Source: AC-32 sp963704005 (GTDB lineage Bacteria; Actinomycetota; Thermoleophilia; Gaiellales; Gaiellaceae). Taken from it: a stretch of 64,000 bases of DNA. The stretch covers positions 496,001 through 560,000 of the forward strand of contig CAVPGJ010000001.1 of NCBI GenBank assembly GCA_963704005.1, read 5' to 3'. Made by a program: the position numbers and the translations under genes. How positions within the stretch are numbered: the first letter of the stretch is position 1; each line of letters opens with the position of its first letter. The notes beneath the pieces were generated by a model, which worked only from the letters and a program-made list of their open reading frames with translations, made no database searches and was not told the DNA's origin. This document shows, in pieces, positions 25,807 through 34,830 of this stretch.

Positions 25807-28800
25807 GCGCGCTGGACGTCTTCTCGCCCGAGACGCGCGCCTGGTTCGAGGCCGCCTTCGAAGGCCCGACCCCGGCGCAGGAGCTGGGCTGGCCCGCGAT
25901 CGCGCGCGGCGGCCACACGCTGATCCAGGCGCCGACCGGCTCGGGCAAGACGCTGGCCGCGTTCCTCTACGGGATCGACCGCCTCAACCCGAAGCCGGAG
26001 GACGGCCTGAGGCTGCTCTACGTCTCGCCGCTGAAGGCGCTGAACTACGACATCGAGCGCAACCTGCGCGGCCCGCTCGCCGGGTTGCGCTCCGAGCTGC
26101 GGGTCGGCGTGCGCACCGGGGACACACCGCAGAAGGAGCGCGCGGCGATGCTACGCAAGCCGCCCGACATCCTGATCACGACGCCCGAGTCGCTCTTCCT
26201 CCTCCTTACTTCACGCGCGCGCGAGACGCTGCGCGGGGTCGAGACGGTGATCGTGGACGAGGTTCACGCCGTCGCGGGCACCAAGCGCGGCGCGCATCTC
26301 GCCCTGTCGCTCGAGCGCCTGCAGCGGCTCGTCGGCGAGCCGGTGCAGCGGATCGGCCTGTCGGCGACGCAGCGGCCTCTCGAAGAGATCGGGCGGTTCG
26401 TCTCCGGCGGGCGCGAGATCGAGCTCGTCGACGCGGGCCGGGCGAAGCAGCTCGACCTGCGCGTGGTCGTGCCCCTCGACGACATGCGGGAGCCGGAGGA
26501 GCAGCAGTCGATCTGGCCCTCGATCTACCCGGAGATCCTCGAGCTCGTCCGCGCGCACCGCTCGACGATCGTGTTCGTCAACAACCGGCGCCTGGCCGAG
26601 CGGCTCGCGCTGCGGCTCAACGATCTGGCCGAGGAAGAGCTGGCTCGCGCCCACCACGGCTCGGTGGCGCGCGAGCAGCGGGTCGAGGTCGAGGAGCTGC
26701 TCAAGCGCGGCGAGATCCCGTGCCTGGTCGCCACCTCGTCGCTCGAGCTCGGGATCGACATGGGCGCGGTCGACCTCGTGATCCAGGTCGAGTCGCCGAA
26801 GTCGGTCGCGCGGGGCCTGCAGCGGGTGGGGCGCGCGGGCCACGAGCTGCACGCGGTCTCGAAAGGCCGCATCTTTCCCAAGTTCCGCGCCGACCTGCTC
26901 GAGTCGGCGGTCGTCGCGCGGCGCATGCTGGACGGCGCGATCGAGGAGACGAAGATCCCGCGCAACCCGCTCGACGTGCTGGCGCAGCAGATCGTCGCGA
27001 TCTGCGCCGACGAGGAGATCTCGGTCGACGACCTGCACGGGCTCGTCCGCGGCGCCTACCCGTTCGCCGACCTCTCGCGCGTCCAGCTCGAGAACGTGCT
27101 CGACATGCTCGACGGGCGCTACCCGTCCGACGAGTTCGCCGAGCTGCGGGCACGGGTGGTCTGGGACCGGACGGCGAACGTGGTCAAGGGACGCCAGGGC
27201 TCGCGGCGGCTCGCGGTCACGAACGCGGGCACGATTCCCGACCGCGGCCTGTTCGGCGTCCACCTCGTCGACGGGGGCGGGCGGGTCGGTGAGCTCGACG
27301 AGGAGATGGTCTACGAGGCGCGCGCCGGCCAGACCTTCCTGCTCGGCGCCTCGACCTGGCGGATCGAGGAGATCACGCGCGACCGCGTGCTCGTCTCGCC
27401 GGCTCCGGGGGTGCCCGGCGCAGTGCCGTTCTGGAAGGGCGAGGGCGTCGGCCGGCCCTACGAGCTCGGCGAGGCGATCGGCGCGACCTCGCGGGAGCTG
27501 GTCGCGCTCTCCGACGAGAAGGCGCTCGCGCGGCTCCAGGCCGAGCACATGCTCGACGAGCGTGCGGCGCAGAACCTGCTCACCTTCCTGGCCGAGCAGC
27601 AGGCGGCCACCGGCGCAGTGCCGAGCGACCGGACGATCGTGGTCGAGCGCTTCCGCGACGAGATCGGCGACTGGCGGCTCTGCATCCTCACGCCCTTCGG
27701 CGGCCGGGTGCACGCGCCCTGGGCGCTGGCGCTCGGCTCGCGGCTGCGCGAGTCGCTCGGGCTCGAGACGCAGGCGATCTGGTCGGACGACGGGATCGCG
27801 ATCCACCTCCCTGACTCCGATGCGCCGCCGCCGACCGAGGACGTCCTGCTCGACCCGGACGAGGTCGAGGAGCTCGTGACCCGCGAGCTCGGCGACACCG
27901 CGCTCTTCGGCGCCCGCTTCCGCGAGAACGCGGGCCGGGCCCTCTTGATCCCGCGCCGCCGGCCGGGCGAGCGCACGCCGCTCTGGCAGCAGCGCCTGAA
28001 GGCGCAGTCGCTGCTCCAGGTCGCGCGCCGCTACCCGGCCTTTCCGGTCGTGCTCGAGACCTACCGCGAGTGCCTGCAGGACGTCTTCGACCTCCCGGCG
28101 CTCAAGCGGCTGCTTCAGGGCCTGCGCAGCCGCCAGATCGACCTCGTCGACGTCGAGACCGCCTCGGCCTCGCCCTACGCAGCCTCGCTCCTCTTCGACT
28201 ACGTCGCCAACTACATGTACGAGGACGACACGCCGGCCGCCGAGCGGCGGGCGCAGGCGCTCTCCCTCGACCGCGACCTGCTGCGCGAGCTGCTCGGGCA
28301 GGAGGAGCTCCGCGATCTGATCGACCCCGGGGCGCTGGCCGCGGTCGAGGAGCAGCTGCGCGGCGGGGCGCGGACTCCCGACGAGCTGCACGACCTCCTG
28401 CGCCGGCGCGGCGACCTGCGCGACGGCGAGTACCCGGATGACCTGGCGGAGCCGCTGCTGGCCGAGCGACGGGCCGTCCACGTGCGCGTCGCCGGCGAGC
28501 GGCGACTGATCGCGGCCGAGGATGCGGGCCGCTACCGCGACGCGGTCGGCGCGATGCCACCCGGCGGTCTGCCGGAGGTCTTCCTCGAGGCCGACGACGC
28601 GCCCCTCGAGTCGCTGCTGCGCCGGTTCGCCCGCACGCGCGGGCCGTTCACGACCGCGGAGGCGAACGAGCGCTTCGGCCGCGACGTCGAGCCGACGCTA
28701 CGGGAGCTGGAGCGCCGCGACGAGCTCGTCCGCGGCGAGCTCCGTCCCGGCGGCAGCGAGCGCGAGTGGTGCGACCCCGAGGTGCTGCGGCGGCTTCGGC

Positions 28801-30026
28801 GCGCCTCGCTGGCTGCCCTGCGCCGCGAGGTCGAGCCCGCCGAGCAGGCCGCGTTCGGGCGCTTCCTGCCGAGCTGGCACGGGGTCGGACGCCGCGCTTC
28901 GCTGCGCGAAGCGCTGGTGCCTCTCCAGGGCCTGGCTCTCCCGGTTGCGCTCTGGGAGAGCGACGTACTGCCGCGGCGGGTGCCCGGCTACCGGCCGGAG
29001 CAGCTCGACGCGCTCTGCGCCTCGGGCGAGGTCGTCTGGGTCGGGGCCGGGCTCGATCGCGTGGCGGTCTACTTCCGCGAGGACGCGCCGGCGCTCGGCC
29101 CGCCGCCCGCGGCCGACCGGCCGGAGCGGGAGATCCACGAGCGGGTGCGAGCGGCGCTCGGGCGCAGCGCTCTCTTCTGGCACGACCTGCTCGCGGACAC
29201 CGGCCTCGAGGCGGAAGAGGCGCTGCCCGCGCTCTGGGATCTCGTGTGGGCCGGCGAGGTCACGAACGACGCCTGGAAGCCGCTCCGTGCCGGCCGGCAC
29301 GCTACGCGTCTCAGGATCACCTCAGAAAGTCCGCGGGCGCGGCGCTTCTCGCGGCTGCGCGCCGCCGAGACGACAGCCACGCAGGGGCGCTGGTCCCTGA
29401 CCGGCCGCCTGTTCACCGGCCGGGCCGACCGCCGGGCCCTCGCCGAGCTCCTGCTGGAGCGGCAAGGGATCGTCACGCGCGACGGCGTTCGCGGCGAGGG
29501 GATTCCGGGCGGCTACGGCGCGGTCTACGGCGAGCTGCGCACGCTGGAGACGCTCGGCCTCTGCCGGCGGGGCTACTTCGTCGAAGGGCTCGGCGGCGCC
29601 CAGTTCGCGCTCGGCGGCGCAGTCGAGCGCTTACGCGAGCTGCGGCCCAGGGACGGCGAGGAATCGGAGCCGCTCGTGCTCGCAGCGGCCGATCCGGCCC
29701 AGCCCTACGGCGCCGCGCTTCCCTGGCCCAAGCGCGCCGGGGCCAGAGCGGCCCGGGTGGCCGGCGCGTACGTCGTGCTCCTCGGCGGCGAGGCGGCGCT
29801 CTATGTCGAGCGCGGCGGCCGGACGCTCGTCCCCTTGCGCGAGCCCGAGGAGGCCTGGCTGCGGGCCGCCGTGACAGCGCTCGTCGCCCACGTCAAGGCC
29901 GGCGGCGTCAGGCGGCTGGCGGTCGAGCGCTTCGACGGCGAGCCGGTCGCCGACACGGAGATCATGCCGCTGCTGCTGGAAGCCGGCTTCGTCGCCGGCC
30001 CGCGCCGCGCTGTGCTGCGCCCGTAA
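25803..30026 (+). CDS. lhr: Lhr-type ATP-dependent DNA helicase
   Basis: 1407 aa superfamily 2 helicase. Motif Q/I region: GPTPAQELGWPAI and QAPTGSGKTLAAFLYG (residues 15-55). The DEVH box is VIVDEVHAVAGTKRGAHL near 150-167, motif III is LSATQRP, and motif VI is QRVGRAGHELH near 340-350. After the Lhr core come the Lhr-specific winged-helix/beta-barrel region and a large C-terminal domain resembling the AlkZ/YcaQ winged-helix fold. Lhr acts in DNA repair. The long open frame upstream to 24897 runs antiframe through the two HIT-like genes; ATG 25803 overlaps the HIT stop. The gene carries a rare TTA leucine codon at 29631-29633. Confidence 0.93.
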   Translation: MSALDVFSPETRAWFEAAFEGPTPAQELGWPAIARGGHTLIQAPTGSGKTLAAFLYGIDRLNPKPEDGLRLLYVSPLKALNYDIERNLRGPLAGLRSELRVGVRTGDTPQKERAAMLRKPPDILITTPESLFLLLTSRARETLRGVETVIVDEVHAVAGTKRGAHLALSLERLQRLVGEPVQRIGLSATQRPLEEIGRFVSGGREIELVDAGRAKQLDLRVVVPLDDMREPEEQQSIWPSIYPEILELVRAHRSTIVFVNNRRLAERLALRLNDLAEEELARAHHGSVAREQRVEVEELLKRGEIPCLVATSSLELGIDMGAVDLVIQVESPKSVARGLQRVGRAGHELHAVSKGRIFPKFRADLLESAVVARRMLDGAIEETKIPRNPLDVLAQQIVAICADEEISVDDLHGLVRGAYPFADLSRVQLENVLDMLDGRYPSDEFAELRARVVWDRTANVVKGRQGSRRLAVTNAGTIPDRGLFGVHLVDGGGRVGELDEEMVYEARAGQTFLLGASTWRIEEITRDRVLVSPAPGVPGAVPFWKGEGVGRPYELGEAIGATSRELVALSDEKALARLQAEHMLDERAAQNLLTFLAEQQAATGAVPSDRTIVVERFRDEIGDWRLCILTPFGGRVHAPWALALGSRLRESLGLETQAIWSDDGIAIHLPDSDAPPPTEDVLLDPDEVEELVTRELGDTALFGARFRENAGRALLIPRRRPGERTPLWQQRLKAQSLLQVARRYPAFPVVLETYRECLQDVFDLPALKRLLQGLRSRQIDLVDVETASASPYAASLLFDYVANYMYEDDTPAAERRAQALSLDRDLLRELLGQEELRDLIDPGALAAVEEQLRGGARTPDELHDLLRRRGDLRDGEYPDDLAEPLLAERRAVHVRVAGERRLIAAEDAGRYRDAVGAMPPGGLPEVFLEADDAPLESLLRRFARTRGPFTTAEANERFGRDVEPTLRELERRDELVRGELRPGGSEREWCDPEVLRRLRRASLAALRREVEPAEQAAFGRFLPSWHGVGRRASLREALVPLQGLALPVALWESDVLPRRVPGYRPEQLDALCASGEVVWVGAGLDRVAVYFREDAPALGPPPAADRPEREIHERVRAALGRSALFWHDLLADTGLEAEEALPALWDLVWAGEVTNDAWKPLRAGRHATRLRITSESPRARRFSRLRAAETTATQGRWSLTGRLFTGRADRRALAELLLERQGIVTRDGVRGEGIPGGYGAVYGELRTLETLGLCRRGYFVEGLGGAQFALGGAVERLRELRPRDGEESEPLVLAAADPAQPYGAALPWPKRAGARAARVAGAYVVLLGGEAALYVERGGRTLVPLREPEEAWLRAAVTALVAHVKAGGVRRLAVERFDGEPVADTEIMPLLLEAGFVAGPRRAVLRP

Positions 30027-30049
30027 GGCCGCTTGCCTCCAAAGGCTGC

Positions 30050-30078
30050 TTGACAGGGGGGCGGCGACCGCTTAAACC
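30050..30078 (+). promoter_or_regulatory. Sigma-70-type promoter for the His-rich secreted protein
   Basis: A consensus -35 TTGACA (30050-30055), a 17-bp spacer and TAAACC (30073-30078) as -10 follow the lhr stop by 23 bp. Transcription would begin near 30085, leaving a leader of about 130 nt. This is the best consensus -35 noticed in the window. Confidence 0.6.
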
Positions 30079-30084
30079 GTCGCC

Positions 30085-30213
30085 GAGCACAGGGTGAAAG
30101 TCCAGGGAGAGGGGAGCACCCATGGTGCAGGCGCACGCCGGGCGGAGTCCGCCCGCTGTGAAGACGATCGGCTCGACAGGGCAACGCAACTGTGAGATGC
30201 CAAAGGAGGCCGT
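30085..30213 (+). promoter_or_regulatory. Structured 5' leader RNA, unassigned
   Basis: The predicted leader holds several helices: GCACC-CAT-GGTGC (about 30115-30127), GGGCGGAGTCCGCCC (about 30139-30153), and a closing pair CGAGC (30085) with GCTCG (about 30170). CACAG near 30089 can pair with CTGTG near 30156 or with a second CTGTG near 30190, while ACAG...CTGT near 30177-30192 can also form locally. These mutually exclusive pairings resemble an attenuator or riboswitch. The ribosome site AAAGGAGG lies at the end. No known riboswitch consensus was matched with confidence. Confidence 0.45.
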
Positions 30214-31884
30214 ATGAGACGTCTTGTCCTACCGCTACTGGTCCTGGCGGGACTGTTTGCCTTCAGCCCGCTGGGCAGCTCGCTCGCCGCAGACGACTAC
30301 GGCGTTCCCAACTGCAGCTACGGGCTGGCGATCTGTACCGAGGTTGCCGACTCGATCGGCCCGAACGGCGCCTACACGGGCCATGACGAGCCCTCGCTGC
30401 TCTTCTACTCGAACAAGTCGGGCTCGGGGAACTCGAACCTGTACTCGCTCACGCTGCCGAGGGATCCGAAGCAACAGCCGAGCCAGGACGGGTCCGGCTC
30501 GACCTGGAACTTCCAGCTTCGGCCCGCGTTCTGGCTGGGGATGGCGATGTGCGACACCCAGTCGTTCCCGGAGTACACGAACACCTGCGCGCCGGACAGC
30601 GACACGAACATCAAGGACGGCACCGACCCGAGCGCGGCCAACTACATCGGCAAGCACACCGGGGCCGCGTTCATGGAGATGCAGTTCTATCCGCCCGGCT
30701 GGGTCTCCTGGCCCGCCGGCATCAGCTGTGACGCGACGAAGTGGTGCGCCGCGCTGACGATCGACGGCCTCAACCAGGATGGCAACACCGGCACGCTCAA
30801 CAACGACGACTGCCTGAACAGGGTCGGGCTCGAGCCGGTCTCGTTCGCCTTCATCACGAAGAGCGGCGTGCCGCACTCGGCTCCCGACCCGATCTCGGTG
30901 TTCAGCTACCCGTACACGGCGCTGACGCCGAACCCGGCCACCGACCTGTTCATGGGGTCGGGCGACAAGCTGACGGTCGACATGCACGACACCCCGGCCG
31001 GCTTCCAGGTCGTGATCCACGACCTGACCACGCACCAGACCGGCTCGATGACGGCAAGCGTTGCGAAGGGCTGGAAGCAGGTCCTCTACGAGCCCAGCTC
31101 CTCCACGTGCCACGAGGCCGCGTACGCGTACCACCCGATGTACGCGACCTCGAGCGAGCACACCCGCGTCCCGTGGGCGGCGCACACCTACAACGTCGCC
31201 TTCTCGGACGAGATCGGCCACTTCGAGTACTGCAACGCGGCCGATGAGGACGGGAACTGCACCGACCCGGGCTCCCAGGAGGGCGGCACGCTCGACGCAG
31301 ACGACGATCTCTGCTTCAACGCGGACGACTCGCTGCTAGTCCAGATCGGCGGGTGTATCGACTCGGACATCGACTTCGATGGCTCGTCCTACGGCCTCAA
31401 CTGGCCGGGGACGCTGAAGAATCACGGTCAGGACAAGAAGCTGCACCCGACCTCGGTCGAGTTCGCGAGCCCGCTCTACAACGGGAAGAAGAACTACGAG
31501 CGCGTCGCGTTCGAGACCGACCTGCCTCGGATCGAGGCGGCGGACTTCGGCGGCAGCTGCGACCGCCTGACCGGAAACGGCTGCACGAACCCGCCTCCGG
31601 GCGCGGCCTTCTACCCGATCTACACGACGGGCAACGGCCACGGAGGCGATGGCCACGGCCACGGCCACGGCCACGGCTACGGCTACGGCCATAACGACGA
31701 CCACGGCTGTGTCTGGCAGCTCGGCGGGACCCACATCCCGGGCACGCACGAGACGTTCGGCGGCAACTCGACCGCGGAGTACGGGCCGCTGCTCTTCAGC
31801 TTCTACCCCGGCCCGAACCCGGCCACGCGGACCCGCACGAACAACTACCACCGCACGCTGAACCACAATCCCTGCGAGGCCTAG
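30214..31884 (+). CDS. Large secreted protein with His/Gly/Tyr-rich tract, unknown function
   Basis: 556 aa, not recognised. Residues 1-27 are a signal peptide (MRRLVLPLLVLAGLFAFSPLG, cleavage after SLA). The mature protein is acidic with many Asp/Asn/Gly and scattered cysteines (NCSYGLAICTE, STCHEAAYAYHP, NGNCTDPGS-like segments), so disulfides are likely. A DSDIDFDGSSYG loop could bind calcium. Near residues 475-495 there is a GHGHGHGHGYGYGH repeat, a probable metal-binding tract. It has AAAGGAGG ahead of the ATG, a consensus promoter and a structured leader, suggesting high and regulated expression. A strong terminator follows. Confidence 0.85.
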   Translation: MRRLVLPLLVLAGLFAFSPLGSSLAADDYGVPNCSYGLAICTEVADSIGPNGAYTGHDEPSLLFYSNKSGSGNSNLYSLTLPRDPKQQPSQDGSGSTWNFQLRPAFWLGMAMCDTQSFPEYTNTCAPDSDTNIKDGTDPSAANYIGKHTGAAFMEMQFYPPGWVSWPAGISCDATKWCAALTIDGLNQDGNTGTLNNDDCLNRVGLEPVSFAFITKSGVPHSAPDPISVFSYPYTALTPNPATDLFMGSGDKLTVDMHDTPAGFQVVIHDLTTHQTGSMTASVAKGWKQVLYEPSSSTCHEAAYAYHPMYATSSEHTRVPWAAHTYNVAFSDEIGHFEYCNAADEDGNCTDPGSQEGGTLDADDDLCFNADDSLLVQIGGCIDSDIDFDGSSYGLNWPGTLKNHGQDKKLHPTSVEFASPLYNGKKNYERVAFETDLPRIEAADFGGSCDRLTGNGCTNPPPGAAFYPIYTTGNGHGGDGHGHGHGHGYGYGHNDDHGCVWQLGGTHIPGTHETFGGNSTAEYGPLLFSFYPGPNPATRTRTNNYHRTLNHNPCEA

Positions 31885-31904
31885 GAGACCTCACGCGAAC
31901 GCTG

Positions 31905-31932
31905 CGAAGGGCGCCGTCAGCGGCGCCCTTCG
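31905..31932. terminator. Bidirectional hairpin terminator
   Basis: A perfect 12-bp stem (CGAAGGGCGCCG paired with CGGCGCCCTTCG) with a TCAG loop lies between the convergent secreted-protein genes ending at 31884 and 31934. There is no U-tract, as is common for GC-rich actinobacterial terminators. Confidence 0.75.
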
Positions 31933-31933
31933 T

Positions 31934-32329
31934 CTACTTGACGCTGACGCGCCTGCTGTTCGACCAGTCCTGCCGGCAGGGCTTGTGCGGCGTGCAGTCC
32001 AACCCCGCGACGACGCCGGAGACCTCGACCCAGTAGCGGCCCTTGGCGAGCCGGTGCGCGGTACGGGCCCGGAAGCCGGTCGTCGTCTTCGTAGCCGTGA
32101 GCGGCTCGTCGAGGCGGACGTTCGCCTTGACGAAGGCGCCGTTCGGCTGGGTCTGACGGTGTGAGGCCACCACGATCCGGCCGGGCGCCAGGTCGCCGAG
32201 CCTGAAGGTCACGACGACGTGGCGCTTGTGCGAGGTAGCCGAGTTGAGGTGGGGAAGGCTGGTCGCCGCCGCGGCGCCGCCGAGAACGATGGCTCCAAGC
32301 GCGAGAGCGCTAGCGAATGCCCGGGTCAT
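31934..32329 (-). CDS. Small secreted protein of unknown function
   Basis: 131 aa with a signal peptide (MTRAFASALALGAIVLGGAAAA, residues 1-22). The mature part reads like a small beta-sandwich, with HVVVTFRLGDLAPGRIVV and YWVEVSG, and a C-terminal CTPHKPC cysteine pair. ATG 32329 was chosen over an upstream start at 32350 because the signal peptide begins there. It overlaps the end of the lipoprotein gene by 20 bp; the two are probably one operon and one envelope system (inference). Confidence 0.7.
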   Translation of the reverse strand: MTRAFASALALGAIVLGGAAAATSLPHLNSATSHKRHVVVTFRLGDLAPGRIVVASHRQTQPNGAFVKANVRLDEPLTATKTTTGFRARTAHRLAKGRYWVEVSGVVAGLDCTPHKPCRQDWSNSRRVSVK

Positions 32330-32675
32330 AACGGAAGTCCAGTTTCCCAAATCCGCCGCTGCTGACCGTCGCCGTCCGCGGCTTCAGGCTCGTGCGCAGG
32401 CGGGCGCCGGGCACACGCACGCGGTAGGCGCCGGGTGCGAGCTGGATCCGGTAGTGGCCCTTCGCATCGGTCTTGGTCTTCTCGGCGTGGCCTTGGCGGA
32501 CGAAGACCAGGGTCAATCCGCGGGCCGGGCGCGTGCACGAGCTGCCCGTCCGGCAGACCGGGCTCGCGGGGGAGACCAGTACCGTGCCGGCAAGCCCCGC
32601 GCCCCCGCCGGCGCCGCTCCCGCAACCGGCCAGGAGCGAGGCGGCGGCTGCAACGAGAAGCACTCGCGCGCGCAC
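32310..32675 (-). CDS. Lipoprotein with carboxypeptidase-regulatory-like domain
   Basis: 121 aa. A lipobox (SLLAGC, cysteine at residue 18) follows a short hydrophobic signal. The mature part has a transthyretin-like/carboxypeptidase-regulatory pattern: LTLVFVRQGHAEKTKTDAKG, then HYRIQLAPGAYRVRV, typical of surface beta-sandwich modules. A CRTGSSC pair may form a disulfide. GTG start at 32675; another GTG lies four codons later. It is divergent from nei. Confidence 0.7.
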   Translation of the reverse strand: MRARVLLVAAAASLLAGCGSGAGGGAGLAGTVLVSPASPVCRTGSSCTRPARGLTLVFVRQGHAEKTKTDAKGHYRIQLAPGAYRVRVPGARLRTSLKPRTATVSSGGFGKLDFRYDPGIR

Positions 32676-32767
32676 GCGCGGAAGGGTAACCCCGAGCCGG
32701 TGCCCCCTGGCTTGGTGCTCACGATCCTCGACGGCATTGCCGGACGGGGCACTACCCTGGCGCCGCG

Positions 32768-33523
32768 ATGCCCGAGGGCGACTCGCTCCATCGTGCCGCG
32801 CGGGCGCTCCAGGTGCTCGTCGGCGAGCGCGTCGCGGTCGAGACGCCGCACCCGCGGGCGGCGGCCAAGCGGCTGGCGCCGCGGCTCGACGGCCGGCGGC
32901 TGGAGACGGCGCAGGCCGTCGGCAAGAACCTGCTGCTCGGGTTCGAGGGCGGGCTCGTCCTGCGGAGCCACCTTCGGATGCGTGGCCGCTGGCAGGTTCG
33001 TCCGCGCGGCTCGCCGCGCCGCGGCCGGCCCTGGCTCGTGCTCGCCTCGCCGACACACGAGGCGCTGCTCTGGAACGGCCCGGTCCTGGAGCTGACGAGG
33101 CGCTCCGTGCCGCGCCTCGGGCCGGACATCCTGGCCGACCCGCCCGACCTGGTGGCGATGGTTGGCAACCTGGGCCGGGCCGATCGCGAACTGGAGGTCG
33201 GCGAGGCGCTCCTCGACCAGCAGCTCGTGGCCGGGATCGGGAACGTCTGGCGCGCGGAAGCCCTCTGGCACGCCCGCATCTCGCCGTGGCGCCGGCTCGG
33301 CGAGCTCTCGCCCGAGGAGCTCGAGCGCGTGCTCGGCGAGGCCGCGCGGCTGATGCACGCGGCGCTCGACGGTGGCCGGCCCCAGCGCGCGGTCTACCGG
33401 CGGGCGGGCCGGGCCTGCCCGCGCTGCGGCACGCCGGTCCGCTCCCGCGGGCAGGGAGACGACAACCGCACCGCCTACTGGTGCCCGGCCTGCCAGACAG
33501 GAAAGGAGACCCAGCCCCCGTAA
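32768..33523 (+). CDS. nei: Endonuclease VIII / Fpg-Nei family DNA glycosylase
   Basis: 251 aa bifunctional glycosylase/AP lyase that removes oxidised bases. The catalytic N-terminal PE is exposed after Met removal (MPEGDSLHRAA), the beta-hairpin lysine is in AVGKNLLLGF near residue 53, and the helix-two-turn-helix is in DQQLVAGIGNVWRAEALW. The C-terminal zinc finger is complete (CPRCGTPV and CPACQTG). TACCCT lies 9 bp before the ATG, leaderless style. The N-terminal GD after PE favours the Nei rather than the MutM (Fpg) branch. Confidence 0.92.
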   Translation: MPEGDSLHRAARALQVLVGERVAVETPHPRAAAKRLAPRLDGRRLETAQAVGKNLLLGFEGGLVLRSHLRMRGRWQVRPRGSPRRGRPWLVLASPTHEALLWNGPVLELTRRSVPRLGPDILADPPDLVAMVGNLGRADRELEVGEALLDQQLVAGIGNVWRAEALWHARISPWRRLGELSPEELERVLGEAARLMHAALDGGRPQRAVYRRAGRACPRCGTPVRSRGQGDDNRTAYWCPACQTGKETQPP

Positions 33524-33532
33524 GAGCAAGAC

Positions 33533-34786
33533 GTGGCCGTACGCGCCCCGCACCTGTATCGCTCCCTGCGCTGCTTCTGTCTGGCCGCGTTCTCGGTGCT
33601 GGCCGCGGACGTCGAGGCGGGCGACGAGATCCCGTTCGCCTTCGAGGAGCACGCGAGTGGCCGCGGGCAGGCGTCGCTCTACGAGTACCGGCCGCTGCTT
33701 CGCTCCTACGTCCAGGCGCGGGCCGAGCGCCTGGGGGCACTCGCGGACGCGCGGTTTGCGCTCGAGGAGCTACGCGCCGAGCCCGCCGCCGCGATCTACG
33801 CCGCCGCGCACCAGGGCAAGCGCGGCGCCGGCGGCGACGAGGCGCTGCTCCGGACGATTCTGCTGCCGCTGCTTGCCGATGTCGCCGAAGCGGCCGGCGG
33901 AACCGACTGGCGCGACGACTCCTTCGACCGGGCCTACGCGGGGTTCGAGCACACGCTGCTGGCCGAGCGGCGCGCGTACGCCGCGCTCGCCCCGCTGACC
34001 GGGCTCTCGGTCGGCTCAGAGCAGCCGCTCGCCGATGGCCTGCGGGTTCGAACGGCGGCCGCCGGCGAGCTGGCCGCCCACTGGCCGGAAGCGTCCGGGC
34101 TGCTGCCCTCCGGCTTCGGCCGCGAGCCAGACCGGCTCTGCGTGCTCGAGCTCGAGCGGGCGCTCGCGCCGGAGACGCCCAGCGCACCGGACGCGCCTGC
34201 GGAGCTTGCGGACGCCGTCAGCGCGCTTCGTCTCGCCACCGCCGCGCCGGTCGCCGCGGGCCCGGTGCTGTTCGAGCGGCTCGACTGGCGGCCGCTCGGC
34301 ATCCGGCCCGTCCTGCCGATCGCCGCCACCGAGCCGGCGGGTGAGCCGACCAGGCTCGACGCATTCCGGGCGCGGTTGGCGAGCGACCTGCTCGCGCGGC
34401 TCGGGCGCGCCGAGGAGGATCCCGAGCTGGCAGAGGCACTCGACCGCTGGGAGCTTTCGCTCTTCGCCGAGGAGCCGTTCCGCTCCGAGCAGCTGCGCGA
34501 GTCGCTGACGGCATTGCTCGGCGGACCCGACGGCATCTGGGCGGCGACCGTTCGCGCTGCCGTCCTGCTCGGCGAGACCGGGCCGCATCGCGCGGAGGAG
34601 CTCGAGCGGCTGCGCTCGCTCGGGCGGGGCGAGGCGGCCGACCGGGCCGCCGCCGAGTCGGTGCGGAAGGCGCTCGTCGAAGCGCTCGCCCACGGCGACC
34701 GCACAGCGCTGATCGTCTCGCTCGACGAAGCGATGCTCGGCGTCAGGCCGAGGCCTGCCGGCTACTTCGCCGCCCTGGCGTCCTAG
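33533..34786 (+). CDS. Conserved hypothetical protein
   Basis: 417 aa, not recognised; no signal peptide or membrane segment. It is alanine/leucine/arginine-rich and mainly helical, starting MAVRAPHLYRSLRCFCLAAF, with an acidic segment VEAGDEIPFAFEEHASG near residues 27-43. It starts 9 bp after nei on the same strand, so it is likely co-transcribed with it. GTG start. The codon pattern looks fully coding across the whole length. Confidence 0.72.
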   Translation: MAVRAPHLYRSLRCFCLAAFSVLAADVEAGDEIPFAFEEHASGRGQASLYEYRPLLRSYVQARAERLGALADARFALEELRAEPAAAIYAAAHQGKRGAGGDEALLRTILLPLLADVAEAAGGTDWRDDSFDRAYAGFEHTLLAERRAYAALAPLTGLSVGSEQPLADGLRVRTAAAGELAAHWPEASGLLPSGFGREPDRLCVLELERALAPETPSAPDAPAELADAVSALRLATAAPVAAGPVLFERLDWRPLGIRPVLPIAATEPAGEPTRLDAFRARLASDLLARLGRAEEDPELAEALDRWELSLFAEEPFRSEQLRESLTALLGGPDGIWAATVRAAVLLGETGPHRAEELERLRSLGRGEAADRAAAESVRKALVEALAHGDRTALIVSLDEAMLGVRPRPAGYFAALAS

Positions 34787-34796
34787 TCCCGGCGGG

Positions 34797-34830
34797 TCGA
34801 CCGGTCGATTCAGGCGGCAGCGGCAGCGTC
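34797..34830 (-). repeat. Two-hairpin element, family B, 3' fragment
   Basis: On the minus strand CGCCTGAATCGACCGGTCGA matches the conserved 3' end of the family B element; both hairpins are missing. It sits between the convergent genes ending at 34786 and 34831. Confidence 0.55.

Noticed and set aside
30085..30213. Cobalamin, c-di-GMP, c-di-AMP, glycine or RNase P RNA
   Set aside because: Short resemblances such as GGTGAAAGTCC, CGCTGTGA and ACAGGGCAA are present, but the order and spacing of the conserved core elements do not match any of these classes.
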